DNA from: Pseudomonas plecoglossicida NBRC 103162 = DSM 15088
Lineage (GTDB): Bacteria > Pseudomonadota > Gammaproteobacteria > Pseudomonadales > Pseudomonadaceae
Assembly (NCBI RefSeq): GCF_000730665.1
Contig: NZ_BBIV01000013.1
Location: 1 to 64,000 of the forward strand
Direction: 5' to 3'
DNA length: 64,000 bases
In this document: positions 15,624-24,307 of the stretch, in pieces
Layout of the letters: every line of letters begins with the position of its first letter
How positions within the stretch are numbered: position 1 is the first letter of the stretch
The notes under the pieces: model-generated
What the model was told of the DNA's origin: nothing
Seen by the model: only the letters and a program-made list of their open reading frames with translations
The model's database searches: none
Program-made: the position numbers and the translations under genes

Positions 15624-18600
15624 TTGCTTTTGCGTATTTTAACGGTCTTTATATTTTTATTTGCTGCGAGCTTTGGTGCAGAAATTCTTGCGACTGAGTC
15701 ATCACCTGCCAAGTTGTTTGGCCGTGCGCAGGTCGACGGCTACAGCGTTGGTCTGGATGAGTCCGATTGGATTTGGTTGCGGCAGAAGAAGCGTTTAGTG
15801 CTGGGGTTGTCGCAGCCTGACTATGCGCCGTTCGAGATAACTGCAAATGCACAGGGGTTAGAGGGGATTACTGCCGACTTTGCCGGCCTGATCGGGCAGT
15901 TGCTGCACATGGAAATTGATGTCCGTGTGTTTTCCAGTCGGGGGGAAGTGGTCAGGGCATTGAAAAATGGCGATGTTGACTTATTGGGTACGGCCAATGG
16001 TTTCGAGGTCAATGATCCTGATCTGGTCGAATCCAATCCCTATGCCGAGGACCAGCCTGTCCTGGTGACACGTGTGGGCGATACTGAGGTACTGTCGTCC
16101 GGCCTGGAAGGCAAAAAAGTTACAATGCTCTATCACTACCTATCGCCTGAAATCGTTTCAAAATTTTATCCTGAAGCGCATATTCAGTTGCACCCTTCTT
16201 TGTTGAGCGCCTTGGCAGCCGTAGCATTCGGCCAGGCAGACGTTTACCTTGGCGACTCCATAAGCGCAAATTACCTAATCAATAAAAATTATCTGAACAA
16301 CGTTCAGGTGACAGATTTCTCCCGCCTTGAGGGGCAGGGTTTTTCTTTTGCCATGGCCCGCCCTAATGAGCCGTTGTTGCGAGTAATCAATGCTGCAATG
16401 GACGCCATTCCGCCCGCTGTGCGGACATCGATACTCCATCGGTGGAACGCCCAGGAAGTCATGCGCCCAGGTATTGTTCGTCTGCAGTTGACGGCAGAGG
16501 AGCAGCGTTGGATCGATGAGCACCCCAGCTTGAAAGTCGCCATCCACGAGCAGCTGGCACCGCTGTCGTACTTCGATGAACAGGATCAGTTTCGTGGTAT
16601 TACCGCTGACATCTTGACGAAAATTAAAATGCGCACAGGGCTCAAGTTCGAGGTCCTGCCAAGTACGTCTGCAAGTGATTTGATGGACTGGGTCGCGACT
16701 GGTAAGGCAGATATATTGGCGGCGGTCGTGCCTAGTGTCCCGCGTGCTGAACAACTTGATTTCAGCAGGCCCTACCTGACGACCCCGTTTGTCTTTGTCA
16801 GCCGACAGCGCGCGCGTCAGCCCAGTACCTTGGATGACATGGCGGGTCGCACACTGGTCTTGACCAGAGGGTGCGTGGTGCATGACTTTATCGCCACTTA
16901 CTACCCCGGTGTGAACATTACGTTTGCCGACAATGTAGTGGCTGCCATGGAGATGGTTTCAACGGGCAAGGTGGATGCTGCAGTGCTGCCATTCTTAATG
17001 GCAAAGTACTTTATCGCTTGGGATTATCGCGGGCGGCTGCGCATGACCAGTACGGTCGGGACTGAGCAGGCGCACGTCTCTTTGGCGACGACACGGGGTG
17101 AGCCCGCGCTGGATTCCATTTTGAACAAGGCACTATTAAGTATCACGCCCGAAGAAATGGACCAGGTCATGGATCGATGGCGGGGTGATATTGTTATTGA
17201 GGGCAGTTATTGGGCGCGTAACCGCTCTACCATCATTCAGGGTTTTTTGATTGCCGCCGTGTTGCTGCTGTTGGCATTTGGCTGGATCCTGTACTTGCGC
17301 TATTTGGTCGATAAGCGCAAGAAGGCCGAACATGCGTTGAGCGACCAGCTGGAGTTCATGCGAGCGCTGATAGATGGAACGCCTCATCCGATCTTTGTCA
17401 GTGATCGTGCCGGGCGCATGCTCATTTGTAACTCCAGCTATCTCGATGTCTTTGGTGTCTGCCGTGAGGACATCTTAGGTAAAACGCTGGACGAGCTGGC
17501 GGTGTGCCTATCGGATGAAGTTTATCACTATCATCAGGAAGCATTGGCGGTCATGAAGCGAGGGGTGCCGCAAGTGCAGGATCGACCGCTGCGTTTATCG
17601 GGTGGGCGGGTGCGTACTATCTATCATTGGATGCTACCTTACAAAACCCGAGCGGGTGAGGTTAGCGGTATGATCGGTGGCTGGATCGATGTCAGTGAGC
17701 GTCAGCAACTGCTTGAGCAGTTGCAAGAGGCGAAGCAAGTCGCTGATGACGCGAACCGCGCAAAAACCACATTTCTCGCGACCATGAGTCACGAAATTCG
17801 CACCCCGATGAACGCAGTGATAGGCATGCTGGAATTGGCATTGAGGAAGTCGGATCACGGAATAATCGATCGCACGGCTATTGAGGTTGCCTCCGGTGCC
17901 GCGCATGATCTGCTCGGTTTGATCGGTGACATCCTTGATATAGCTCGCATTGAATCAGGTCGGCTGTCACTGGCGCCGGAGCGGGCCAACGTGCGAGATA
18001 TTGTCCGCTCGGTGGTCAGGACATTTGACGGTCTGGCTCGGCAAAAAGGCATTGATTTGCAGTTGCAAGTTGAGGGGGGCATCGGCACTGAAGTGGTGAT
18101 CGACCCCTTGCGCTTCAAGCAGATACTTTCCAACCTGCTGAGCAACGCTATCAAATTCACCCATCAGGGGCGAGTACGCGTGTCGCTTTGCCTGGAGGAA
18201 GCTCAATTAGGCCATTGTGCTTTGCTGTTGAGGGTTGAGGACAGTGGAGTGGGAATTTCTGAAGAAGACCAACAATGCTTGTTCAGCCCGTTCGCCCAAG
18301 TGGGCAGTAATTTTCAAGCTGCGCAGGGGGGGTCGGGGCTCGGCCTGGTGATCTCTCGTACCCTGTGTGAAATGATGGGCGGGCAGTTACAACTCACCAG
18401 CGAATTGGGCAAAGGCACGCAAGTTCACGTCAATCTGGTGGTGCCACAAGCTGAGCCAGCAGGTGAGGTGTTAACGGAAGTTGAAGATATCGCGAGCCCG
18501 GGGCGAAAACTGAATATTTTGGTGGTTGACGACTACTCGGCCAATCGAATGTTGCTGGGCCAGCAGTTGAGTTACCTGGGCCACTGTGTGCGGGATGCCG

Positions 18601-19265
18601 AGGACGGTGTACAGGCGCTTCGTGATTGGCGTTCAGGCCATTTCGACGTGGTTATAACCGACTGCAATATGCCGCACATGAATGGTTACCAGTTGAGCAG
18701 TGCGATCCGCCAGGAAGAGCGCGCATTGGGGCGCGAACCTTGCCGTATTCTAGGCCTGACGGCTGCCGCCCAGCCAGAGCAGCGGGAGCGCTGCATCGAG
18801 GCGGGAATGGACAATTGCCTATTTAAGCCGATAGGTTTGCAGGGGCTTAAGGCGTACCTTGCAACCATAGAGTCACTTTGTCCGGACGCCCCCCCCCCGT
18901 GTGCCTGCTCTGCCGGCTGCGATGAAATCGATTTGTCCGAGCTCAGGCACGTAGCTCATGGTAAGCCTTCGGCTATCAACGGTTTACTCGGTGAACTCAG
19001 CAGCTGCCTGGAGAAAGATTTGGGTCTGCTGCTCAAGTTGCTGGCGCGACGCGACTTGCCGGGGCTTGCCGATTTAGCGCATCGGGTAAAAGGTGGAGCG
19101 CGGATCGTCAATGCTCAAGGGTTGATCGCACGGTGCGAGGCGCTGGAGGAGGTTTGCGTTCAGGAGGACGAGGGGCGCTTGCTTCAAGCATTGGATGATT
19201 TGCAGCAGGCAATGGAGCATATGATTTCCTTGCTCGAAACCTGTGAAATTGAACCGATACAGTAG
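15624..19265 (+). CDS. BvgS/EvgS-like hybrid sensor kinase
   Basis: A 1213-residue unorthodox kinase. Order: signal peptide (1-19), two periplasmic venus-flytrap domains (about 50-275 and 300-520), a membrane segment (about 530-552), a PAS domain (about 575-690), HisKA with the phosphohistidine at 723 (MSHEIRTPMN), a HATPase domain (NLLSNAIKF, GSGLGLVIS), a receiver with aspartate 1013 (ITDCNMPHMNG), and an HPt domain with histidine 1153 (LAHRVKGGARI). All four phosphorelay residues are intact. The start is TTG at 15624; an in-frame ATG slightly upstream is followed by a stop, and the TTG frame gives a clean signal peptide. A tract of C residues at about 18890 encodes a proline linker. Confidence 0.9.
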   Translation: MLLRILTVFIFLFAASFGAEILATESSPAKLFGRAQVDGYSVGLDESDWIWLRQKKRLVLGLSQPDYAPFEITANAQGLEGITADFAGLIGQLLHMEIDVRVFSSRGEVVRALKNGDVDLLGTANGFEVNDPDLVESNPYAEDQPVLVTRVGDTEVLSSGLEGKKVTMLYHYLSPEIVSKFYPEAHIQLHPSLLSALAAVAFGQADVYLGDSISANYLINKNYLNNVQVTDFSRLEGQGFSFAMARPNEPLLRVINAAMDAIPPAVRTSILHRWNAQEVMRPGIVRLQLTAEEQRWIDEHPSLKVAIHEQLAPLSYFDEQDQFRGITADILTKIKMRTGLKFEVLPSTSASDLMDWVATGKADILAAVVPSVPRAEQLDFSRPYLTTPFVFVSRQRARQPSTLDDMAGRTLVLTRGCVVHDFIATYYPGVNITFADNVVAAMEMVSTGKVDAAVLPFLMAKYFIAWDYRGRLRMTSTVGTEQAHVSLATTRGEPALDSILNKALLSITPEEMDQVMDRWRGDIVIEGSYWARNRSTIIQGFLIAAVLLLLAFGWILYLRYLVDKRKKAEHALSDQLEFMRALIDGTPHPIFVSDRAGRMLICNSSYLDVFGVCREDILGKTLDELAVCLSDEVYHYHQEALAVMKRGVPQVQDRPLRLSGGRVRTIYHWMLPYKTRAGEVSGMIGGWIDVSERQQLLEQLQEAKQVADDANRAKTTFLATMSHEIRTPMNAVIGMLELALRKSDHGIIDRTAIEVASGAAHDLLGLIGDILDIARIESGRLSLAPERANVRDIVRSVVRTFDGLARQKGIDLQLQVEGGIGTEVVIDPLRFKQILSNLLSNAIKFTHQGRVRVSLCLEEAQLGHCALLLRVEDSGVGISEEDQQCLFSPFAQVGSNFQAAQGGSGLGLVISRTLCEMMGGQLQLTSELGKGTQVHVNLVVPQAEPAGEVLTEVEDIASPGRKLNILVVDDYSANRMLLGQQLSYLGHCVRDAEDGVQALRDWRSGHFDVVITDCNMPHMNGYQLSSAIRQEERALGREPCRILGLTAAAQPEQRERCIEAGMDNCLFKPIGLQGLKAYLATIESLCPDAPPPCACSAGCDEIDLSELRHVAHGKPSAINGLLGELSSCLEKDLGLLLKLLARRDLPGLADLAHRVKGGARIVNAQGLIARCEALEEVCVQEDEGRLLQALDDLQQAMEHMISLLETCEIEPIQ

Positions 19266-19298
19266 GATGAGCGAGCGCCTGCGTGCGGGGCGAGAAGA

Positions 19299-20051
19299 CT
19301 ACCAGTGCGTTGGAATAAAGGGGGCGTTGGCGGGGTAAGCTGGAGGTTGCACCATGAAGGCTATGCCGCGGCTCCCGCCGAAAGCGAAGTCGCCAGACAG
19401 GCCATTCGCTTTATGCTTGAACGTTGCAAGGCCAACCAGAATAAAAGTTTCGCCTGCCCAGCCTAAGTGTCCGTGAATCCTGCCGGTGCACAAGTGTGCG
19501 CCGCTGCGATTCAGGTCATGCAGTTTCACAGTGCCGTAAAAACTCCCATCGGCTCTGATGACAGAAGAGAACCTTGCTGACAACTCGCCATTGCTCAGGT
19601 GGCCGGTCAGCCTCGGCTGCGCCTGGTCGTATGACGCAGTCAGGGAGCCTGATAGTAGATTTCCCATCCCTTGGATATTGATCCCCTGAACCGGCAAGGT
19701 GACGGTCTCGGTCGGGAGTGCTCGTTGATCAGTATCGCAATAATGGAATACTGCTACGGTATTGGCATGCGTTTGGAGGGCACCAAAATAGACAGGAAGA
19801 TTGGACAGTTGCTTTACCGTCATCTGCCTGAAGGTTGGGTTGGCACTCTGTGCGGGTAGAGTTAGCGGTACCTTCTGCTCGCGGCCTGCATGGGAAATGA
19901 CTAATGCAGGCAGGCTCGAGTCGGCCCCTCTGTCGGGTATGAGCGCTATGTTATCAGGCCCGTGGATGGCTAAGGCGATATCGGCTAGGGCGTTGAATGA
20001 GATTAGTGATGAGACCAAGGTGCTCAATAAACGCATGAGGGTGAATCGCAT
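19299..20051 (-). CDS. Candidate Slam-secreted (T11SS) cargo protein 1
   Basis: A 250-residue protein with a signal peptide (MRFTLMRLLSTLVSSLISF, cleaved near ALA) and no lipobox cysteine, so it is predicted to be soluble after export. The C-terminal half carries the pattern shared with its neighbours: a GxFxG-type strand (ADGSFYGTVKL), a VGLATF-like strand, and a terminal GDFAFGG. This matches the TbpB-type barrel domain of Slam-dependent soluble proteins such as hemophilins. It is the most divergent of the three and has two or more extra cysteines. A haem or metal ligand role is inference from the family. Confidence 0.65.
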   Translation of the reverse strand: MRFTLMRLLSTLVSSLISFNALADIALAIHGPDNIALIPDRGADSSLPALVISHAGREQKVPLTLPAQSANPTFRQMTVKQLSNLPVYFGALQTHANTVAVFHYCDTDQRALPTETVTLPVQGINIQGMGNLLSGSLTASYDQAQPRLTGHLSNGELSARFSSVIRADGSFYGTVKLHDLNRSGAHLCTGRIHGHLGWAGETFILVGLATFKHKANGLSGDFAFGGSRGIAFMVQPPAYPANAPFIPTHW

Positions 20052-20081
20052 TTTTATCTCACTGAAGGTATGACGCAAGGA

Positions 20082-20113
20082 AACCCCAATTGCAGAAGGA
20101 TTCAATTGGGGTT
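20082..20113 (-). terminator. Hairpin between cargo genes 2 and 1
   Basis: A perfect 11-base-pair inverted repeat (AACCCCAATTG) around a 10-base loop, 60 bases after the stop of the gene at 20174-20848 and 31 bases before the next start. On the minus strand only about three T residues follow, so it may attenuate rather than stop transcription. Confidence 0.55.
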
Positions 20114-20173
20114 GTCCCAGTCGTCATGCTATTAACGTGAATAGCTATTGAAATTGAACTTTAATAAATGGAT

Positions 20174-20848
20174 TCATTGAGTTGCGATTTTGTCAATGCC
20201 GCCGAATGCGATGTCATAATTAGGATTTTCGAAGGTGGCGACCCCTGCTAGCGAAGCTTCCGAACCATTGAAGAACTGACCGATAACCTCGCCTTTGCCG
20301 AGGAGAGCACCAGTTTCATATGCGATCGCTGTGCCTGTGCCGCGGCGTGTAGTTTCATATGCGCTCGCCTCGCCTTTGAAGGTGCGCGAAACTCGGTCGA
20401 TATGAGTGTCGATTTTAAAGGTAAGACTTTTGTCGGTAATACTTTTTTTCATGAGGTCGCCTTTGAGGGTTTGCTGCTGGGCTGAAAAATCAAGCGTGCC
20501 CGATAGAGGCTGTCCGTTGTTGACCCCATTGACGGTGTAACTGATATCCTTGGTAGGTAATTCAATATTATTTGTTGGGCCATTGTAAAATACCTTACCA
20601 TTCTGTGGGGCGGTAGCTTTCGTGTCAGCCCACTCTCCGAAGAATACATTCTGACCGCCCACTGTATTGAAGATAAATTTTGAGGTTTTTTGGTCGTGAA
20701 CTACGGTGCCATATGCGAAGCCGTTGTAATCGCGGTTGGCTAAGTTGTGAATAACAGCCAATTTGTGGAAGGGAATATCTGCGGCGATGGCAGTCGTCGC
20801 CAGGTTGAAAAGTGCAATGGCTAGCAGCGGGGTACGTAATGCAGTCAT
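20174..20848 (-). CDS. Candidate Slam-secreted (T11SS) cargo protein 2
   Basis: A 224-residue protein with a signal peptide ending ATTAIAA before DIPFHK, and no lipobox. Its C-terminal barrel shows GQPLSGTLDF, TFKGEASAYET, and the shared ending GQFFNGSEASLAGVATF followed by NYDIAFGG. It lies directly downstream of cargo 3 (38 bases) and of the Slam gene, in the same operon. The ATG at 20848 was chosen because GGAG lies 9 bases upstream. By family it should be passed across the outer membrane by the Slam protein; the ligand is unknown. Confidence 0.72.
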   Translation of the reverse strand: MTALRTPLLAIALFNLATTAIAADIPFHKLAVIHNLANRDYNGFAYGTVVHDQKTSKFIFNTVGGQNVFFGEWADTKATAPQNGKVFYNGPTNNIELPTKDISYTVNGVNNGQPLSGTLDFSAQQQTLKGDLMKKSITDKSLTFKIDTHIDRVSRTFKGEASAYETTRRGTGTAIAYETGALLGKGEVIGQFFNGSEASLAGVATFENPNYDIAFGGIDKIATQ

Positions 20849-20886
20849 GTGGTGGTGCTCCAATTGTGGTAGAGTGATAAAGATTT

Positions 20887-21795
20887 TTATCTTGAGAAAG
20901 TTGCGTTGACTGGCAGGCTAACTGGGCCGCCGAATGCACTGTCATAGTCGCTGTCTGCAAACGTGGCGATGCCGGCTATTGCCGCGTTGCTATCGACTCC
21001 GAATAAATTACCTTTGGTGATTCCGTTGCGACGGGTTTGGCTGGAAATTGAGTAAGCGGTCGCATCTCCGCTGAACGTTCCGTCGGGGGTAATGAAAGCA
21101 TCGAGTTTGATGATCGTGTCTTCGTTGTAGATCAAGCCAGATAGCTGTGGCTGTTCGGCGCCAAACGATGCGATGAGGTGACCATAAAGTAGATTCTCGC
21201 CATCATAGTTGTTGAGGCCTTGAGTGTTATAGGTCAAGGTGTGTTCTGGCAGTCTCGAGGTGCTGAGGTCACCGCTGTAATACAACATATGGGACTGTTC
21301 CCCTAATTCGCCAGTGAGCGACCATTCGCCGAAGTACAGCGGTTGATCACGCACCTGAATGAAATTGCCGGCAATGCTTACTCCAACATTGTGGCCCACT
21401 GGGCGCAGCAGCTTCTGTTCAATGCGTTGAACGTTGTTGGTGTCGCTGGGCTTGCTATGCTGAAAGAAGGAAAATGGAATGTGTATGTCGCTACCCGCGT
21501 AGGAAAAGATCGTGCTGGGTTGAAGCAGGTGTTTGAATGTGTCTTCGTCCTGGCAGTCTACTTTTCCAGCACCCACCTTTACATGGGCTGAAGGTGTTTG
21601 CCCTGAGCGGATAGGCCCTGCAATGGGCGGTTGGCCGAATAGTTCTTTTATGTAGGAGTGGGCTCTTTCCAACAGCGATGGCGCACCAGAGTCAGAGGTG
21701 AGGTAAATCATATTAGGTGTGCCTGCATGGGCAGATTTGCTCATGATTAGTAGTAAGCTTGAAATAATCAAAAGACTGAGGGTGATGGGCTTCAT
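20887..21795 (-). CDS. Candidate Slam-secreted (T11SS) cargo protein 3
   Basis: A 302-residue protein with a signal peptide (LLIMSKSAHA before GTPNM) and no lipobox. It is longer than the other cargo proteins: residues 25-130 form an extra N-terminal region that could be the ligand-binding part, and the C-terminal barrel carries FGEW, ENLLYGHLIASF, GTFSGDATAYS, GNLFGVDSNAAIAGIATF and the closing YDSAFGG. The two-domain plan resembles haemophilin-type haemophores (HphA, hemophilin). It starts 50 bases after the Slam gene, as the first cargo of the operon. Confidence 0.72.
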   Translation of the reverse strand: MKPITLSLLIISSLLLIMSKSAHAGTPNMIYLTSDSGAPSLLERAHSYIKELFGQPPIAGPIRSGQTPSAHVKVGAGKVDCQDEDTFKHLLQPSTIFSYAGSDIHIPFSFFQHSKPSDTNNVQRIEQKLLRPVGHNVGVSIAGNFIQVRDQPLYFGEWSLTGELGEQSHMLYYSGDLSTSRLPEHTLTYNTQGLNNYDGENLLYGHLIASFGAEQPQLSGLIYNEDTIIKLDAFITPDGTFSGDATAYSISSQTRRNGITKGNLFGVDSNAAIAGIATFADSDYDSAFGGPVSLPVNATFSR

Positions 21796-21845
21796 AAAAG
21801 GCCTGATAGTACGCTTTTCGGTTGATTTGTACGTGAATTGAGCGT

Positions 21846-23336
21846 CTAGAATTGTTTTTCGAGTTTCAGAGAGACGCTGTTGTTGTCGTAAGAGTAGGCC
21901 CAGTCGATATTGCTTTTGTTTTGGTAATATTTCGCGGTAAGGCTGGGCACCGCACCGTATATTGCTAAGCGGGGTGCGCGCACCGAGAGCGTATAGCTTT
22001 GCTCATCTTCATTGCGCCGGTCCCCCAACCAAGCGTTGTAGCCGTCATACTGGCGCTGCCGGTAGGACGTGAACAACACCGCGCTGACGCCCATGTCGAA
22101 TTCTTTGGCGACGCCGAGGCGCAGCCCCTTCTGGAAGTAATCGTTGGTTCGATACTGGGTATTGCGGACAGCAAGATCCCCGCCTCCGAACAGCATCCAC
22201 TGGTAAGGTAGCGCTTGCCAAAGTGTGGCGAAGAGTGTGCTCATATTACCGTTCAGGTAATCATGGACGGTTTGCTGGAAGGCAATTTTCTTGTAATCGC
22301 CCTCTAGCTTGAACATGCGCGTGCTCGACAGTACGCGCTGCCATTCGCCGTGGAGCCCCCAGGCCTTGTACAAGGTTTCATCGCCGTGCGTGTTCAGTTC
22401 GAATGTAGGGCCGAATGCGTATTGGTCACGGGGGCCGTGGTAGCTGTAGCCGATGTTGTTGGTCAGCGTGCTCACGTTATACAGGCTTGTGTTTTTGTAG
22501 TGCTGGCCGTACAGCAGCGAGCGAAGATAAATGCCATGGTGGTTGCTGACGGGCAGACGCTTGCTCAACGTGGCTTCATAGTCAATGCCCTGTGCAGATA
22601 CGGCTTTGGGCTGCTTGTAAGTCAAGGGGCCGAAAAATGAGTACAGCGTATGGACGCCTTCTGAAGACTGGTTCAGATTACTGGCCCATATCGGGCCCAC
22701 CGCGAGCGAGCCATGCCACCGTTCGCGCTCATCCAGCACTTCGAGGAAGCTGTCGACGGATCTGCCGAGGCCCATTGCCCGGGCATCCGAAGCATCGAGC
22801 TCTGCTCGAATCTGTTGGAAGGCTGAAGTGGACTCGCGATCCTTGCGGCTCTCAAACAGCACACGGGCTAATTCAAGTTGGCCCGGTAGAAAGTCAGACT
22901 GCATTGTCAACAGTTCGCGGTAGTAAGACTCTGCCAGTTCGAGGTTGCCTTTTGTGCGGGCCAGCGCCCCATGCGCATAGGCAATGAGCATAGGGTCATG
23001 TTCAGGTAGAGCGGTGTAACGGGCCAGATAGTCGCTAGCAGCAGGCCATTGTTTGCGCTCGATGGACAGGTAAACCGCTGCGCCGAGTTCATCTACGGTA
23101 TTGCCGATGCCATAGTATTGGCCATCTAACTCCAATAGCGGCGCATCCGGGCCGGTTGGCACGCTGCTTTCCAGCAGTGCACGCTCTTGTGAGACTGCAC
23201 GCTGTTCGATGGCCTGGTTAAGGCGCAGTTCGGTGTCCTGATTGGCGGCTTTGGCCAATGGCAGTGTGTTGATCCCTACCAGGAGAGGGAACGTAAACAA
23301 TAGATGAAATAAATGTGTGCTATTACGCCTGGGCAT
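21846..23336 (-). CDS. Slam outer-membrane translocon (type XI secretion)
   Basis: A 496-residue surface lipoprotein assembly modifier (Slam, DUF560) homolog. After a signal peptide come TPR-type repeats in the periplasm (about residues 80-195: LIAYAHGALARTKGNLELAE, PGQLELARVLFES), then a C-terminal transmembrane barrel (about 205-496) with many aromatic strand ends and a terminal phenylalanine (KLEKQF). Slam proteins move cargo with TbpB-like barrels across or onto the outer membrane. The next three genes downstream encode such cargo without lipobox cysteines, which suggests release of soluble proteins, as in hemophilin systems. No TonB-dependent receptor gene is beside it. Confidence 0.85.
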   Translation of the reverse strand: MPRRNSTHLFHLLFTFPLLVGINTLPLAKAANQDTELRLNQAIEQRAVSQERALLESSVPTGPDAPLLELDGQYYGIGNTVDELGAAVYLSIERKQWPAASDYLARYTALPEHDPMLIAYAHGALARTKGNLELAESYYRELLTMQSDFLPGQLELARVLFESRKDRESTSAFQQIRAELDASDARAMGLGRSVDSFLEVLDERERWHGSLAVGPIWASNLNQSSEGVHTLYSFFGPLTYKQPKAVSAQGIDYEATLSKRLPVSNHHGIYLRSLLYGQHYKNTSLYNVSTLTNNIGYSYHGPRDQYAFGPTFELNTHGDETLYKAWGLHGEWQRVLSSTRMFKLEGDYKKIAFQQTVHDYLNGNMSTLFATLWQALPYQWMLFGGGDLAVRNTQYRTNDYFQKGLRLGVAKEFDMGVSAVLFTSYRQRQYDGYNAWLGDRRNEDEQSYTLSVRAPRLAIYGAVPSLTAKYYQNKSNIDWAYSYDNNSVSLKLEKQF

Positions 23337-23374
23337 ACCGAATTTCTTAAGCTCTATTCAAAGTAACAGAGGCC

Positions 23375-23396
23375 CGCCGCTCTCGCAGGAGCGGCG
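23375..23396 (-). other. Hairpin upstream of the Slam gene
   Basis: An 8-base-pair stem (CGCCGCTC / GAGCGGCG) with a 6-base loop, about 40 bases upstream of the Slam start and 155 bases past the end of the cargo pseudogene. It has no T run. It could be a leader hairpin or a weak terminator. Confidence 0.35.
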
Positions 23397-23550
23397 AGCG
23401 GACGATGAAGCGAAAACCCAAGTGGCGACGAAGCAACATCATTGAGCGCATGTTAGGCTGGCTGAAACTCGCGAAACGCTATGCAGCAATGATCTCGCCG
23501 GTTTGTTCCATGCGCTGTTTGCGACATCTCTTTTCGTGCAGAGCCTAGTC

Positions 23551-24035
23551 TTACTTTGGCTTGGTCGAGGGGACCTGCACGCCACCAAAGGAAGTGTCGT
23601 ACTGCGGTTTGTTGAATACAGCAATGCCGGCTACAGCGGAAGCTTCGTTTCCAAAAAAGCGCCCTTCGGTCGTACCTTCTGTGATTCCATGTGCGTGCTT
23701 TAAATCAACCATATTTGCACTGCCGATGAAGGAATTGTGGTGGCGTAAAACCGTTCCATCAATGTACAAAGCCAGAGAGTCATTTTTCATTGCCCCCTTT
23801 ACGCTTAGGTGAGTGCTTCCTGATAGCTGCCTATGTTTGAGGTAGGCGCGCGGGAGGATTTAGCGCGCAGTAGTTCTCAGTGACACCTGCAACGTTGAAG
23901 CCCTTGCTGCTGGCTATTCTATTCACGGTCTCCGTCGGCACAGGAAGGTCTAATCTTGCGAATGTGTAGGCGATTTCTTGGCTGTCGCCGGCTTGCTGCG
24001 GCAAATGGCGAGAGATAAACGGAGGTTGCGTGTAG
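23551..24035 (-). pseudogene. Frameshifted Slam-cargo paralog
   Basis: The last 79 codons (23551-23790) encode GRFFGNEASAVAGIAVF and YDTSFGG, the same ending as the three neighbouring cargo proteins. Upstream of the first methionine the same frame continues back through HLSVKGAM and RQLSG. Further upstream, homology jumps to another frame (LPVPTETVNRIASSKGF, like LPTETV in cargo 1), with the frame change at about 23836-23850, after which that frame meets a stop. No signal peptide remains; the readable part ends at the 17-base repeats near 24031. So the gene is broken at both ends. A short product from 23790 is possible but would not be exported. Confidence 0.75.
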
Positions 24036-24075
24036 GAAATTTCGCTCTAATTGATTTCTGTAGGAAATTTCGCTC
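24031..24075. repeat. Two 17-base direct repeats
   Basis: TGTAGGAAATTTCGCTC occurs at 24031-24047 and again at 24059-24075. The repeats sit at the broken 5' end of the cargo pseudogene and before the T3SS block, so they may mark a deletion or duplication junction. Confidence 0.75.
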
Positions 24076-24307
24076 ATTAATGAAGGAAAAATCATGTTGT
24101 TGATGGAGAATTGTCCTTCGCTAGTTGTGGCGTTCTGACACTATCTTTTGCCTATGGCTGCCCTGGCGCTTGTGCGCGGCACTCGACAAGAGTCTCGGGT
24201 TTTTTCCGCGCTTCAAAGGTGTTTTGAGCTGCGCGAGCTCTGCGAGGGGCTGGGAGCAGGGAGCCAGTAAAATAGTGGTGATACGTACACGCTGTAGGAG
24301 GCTTGCT

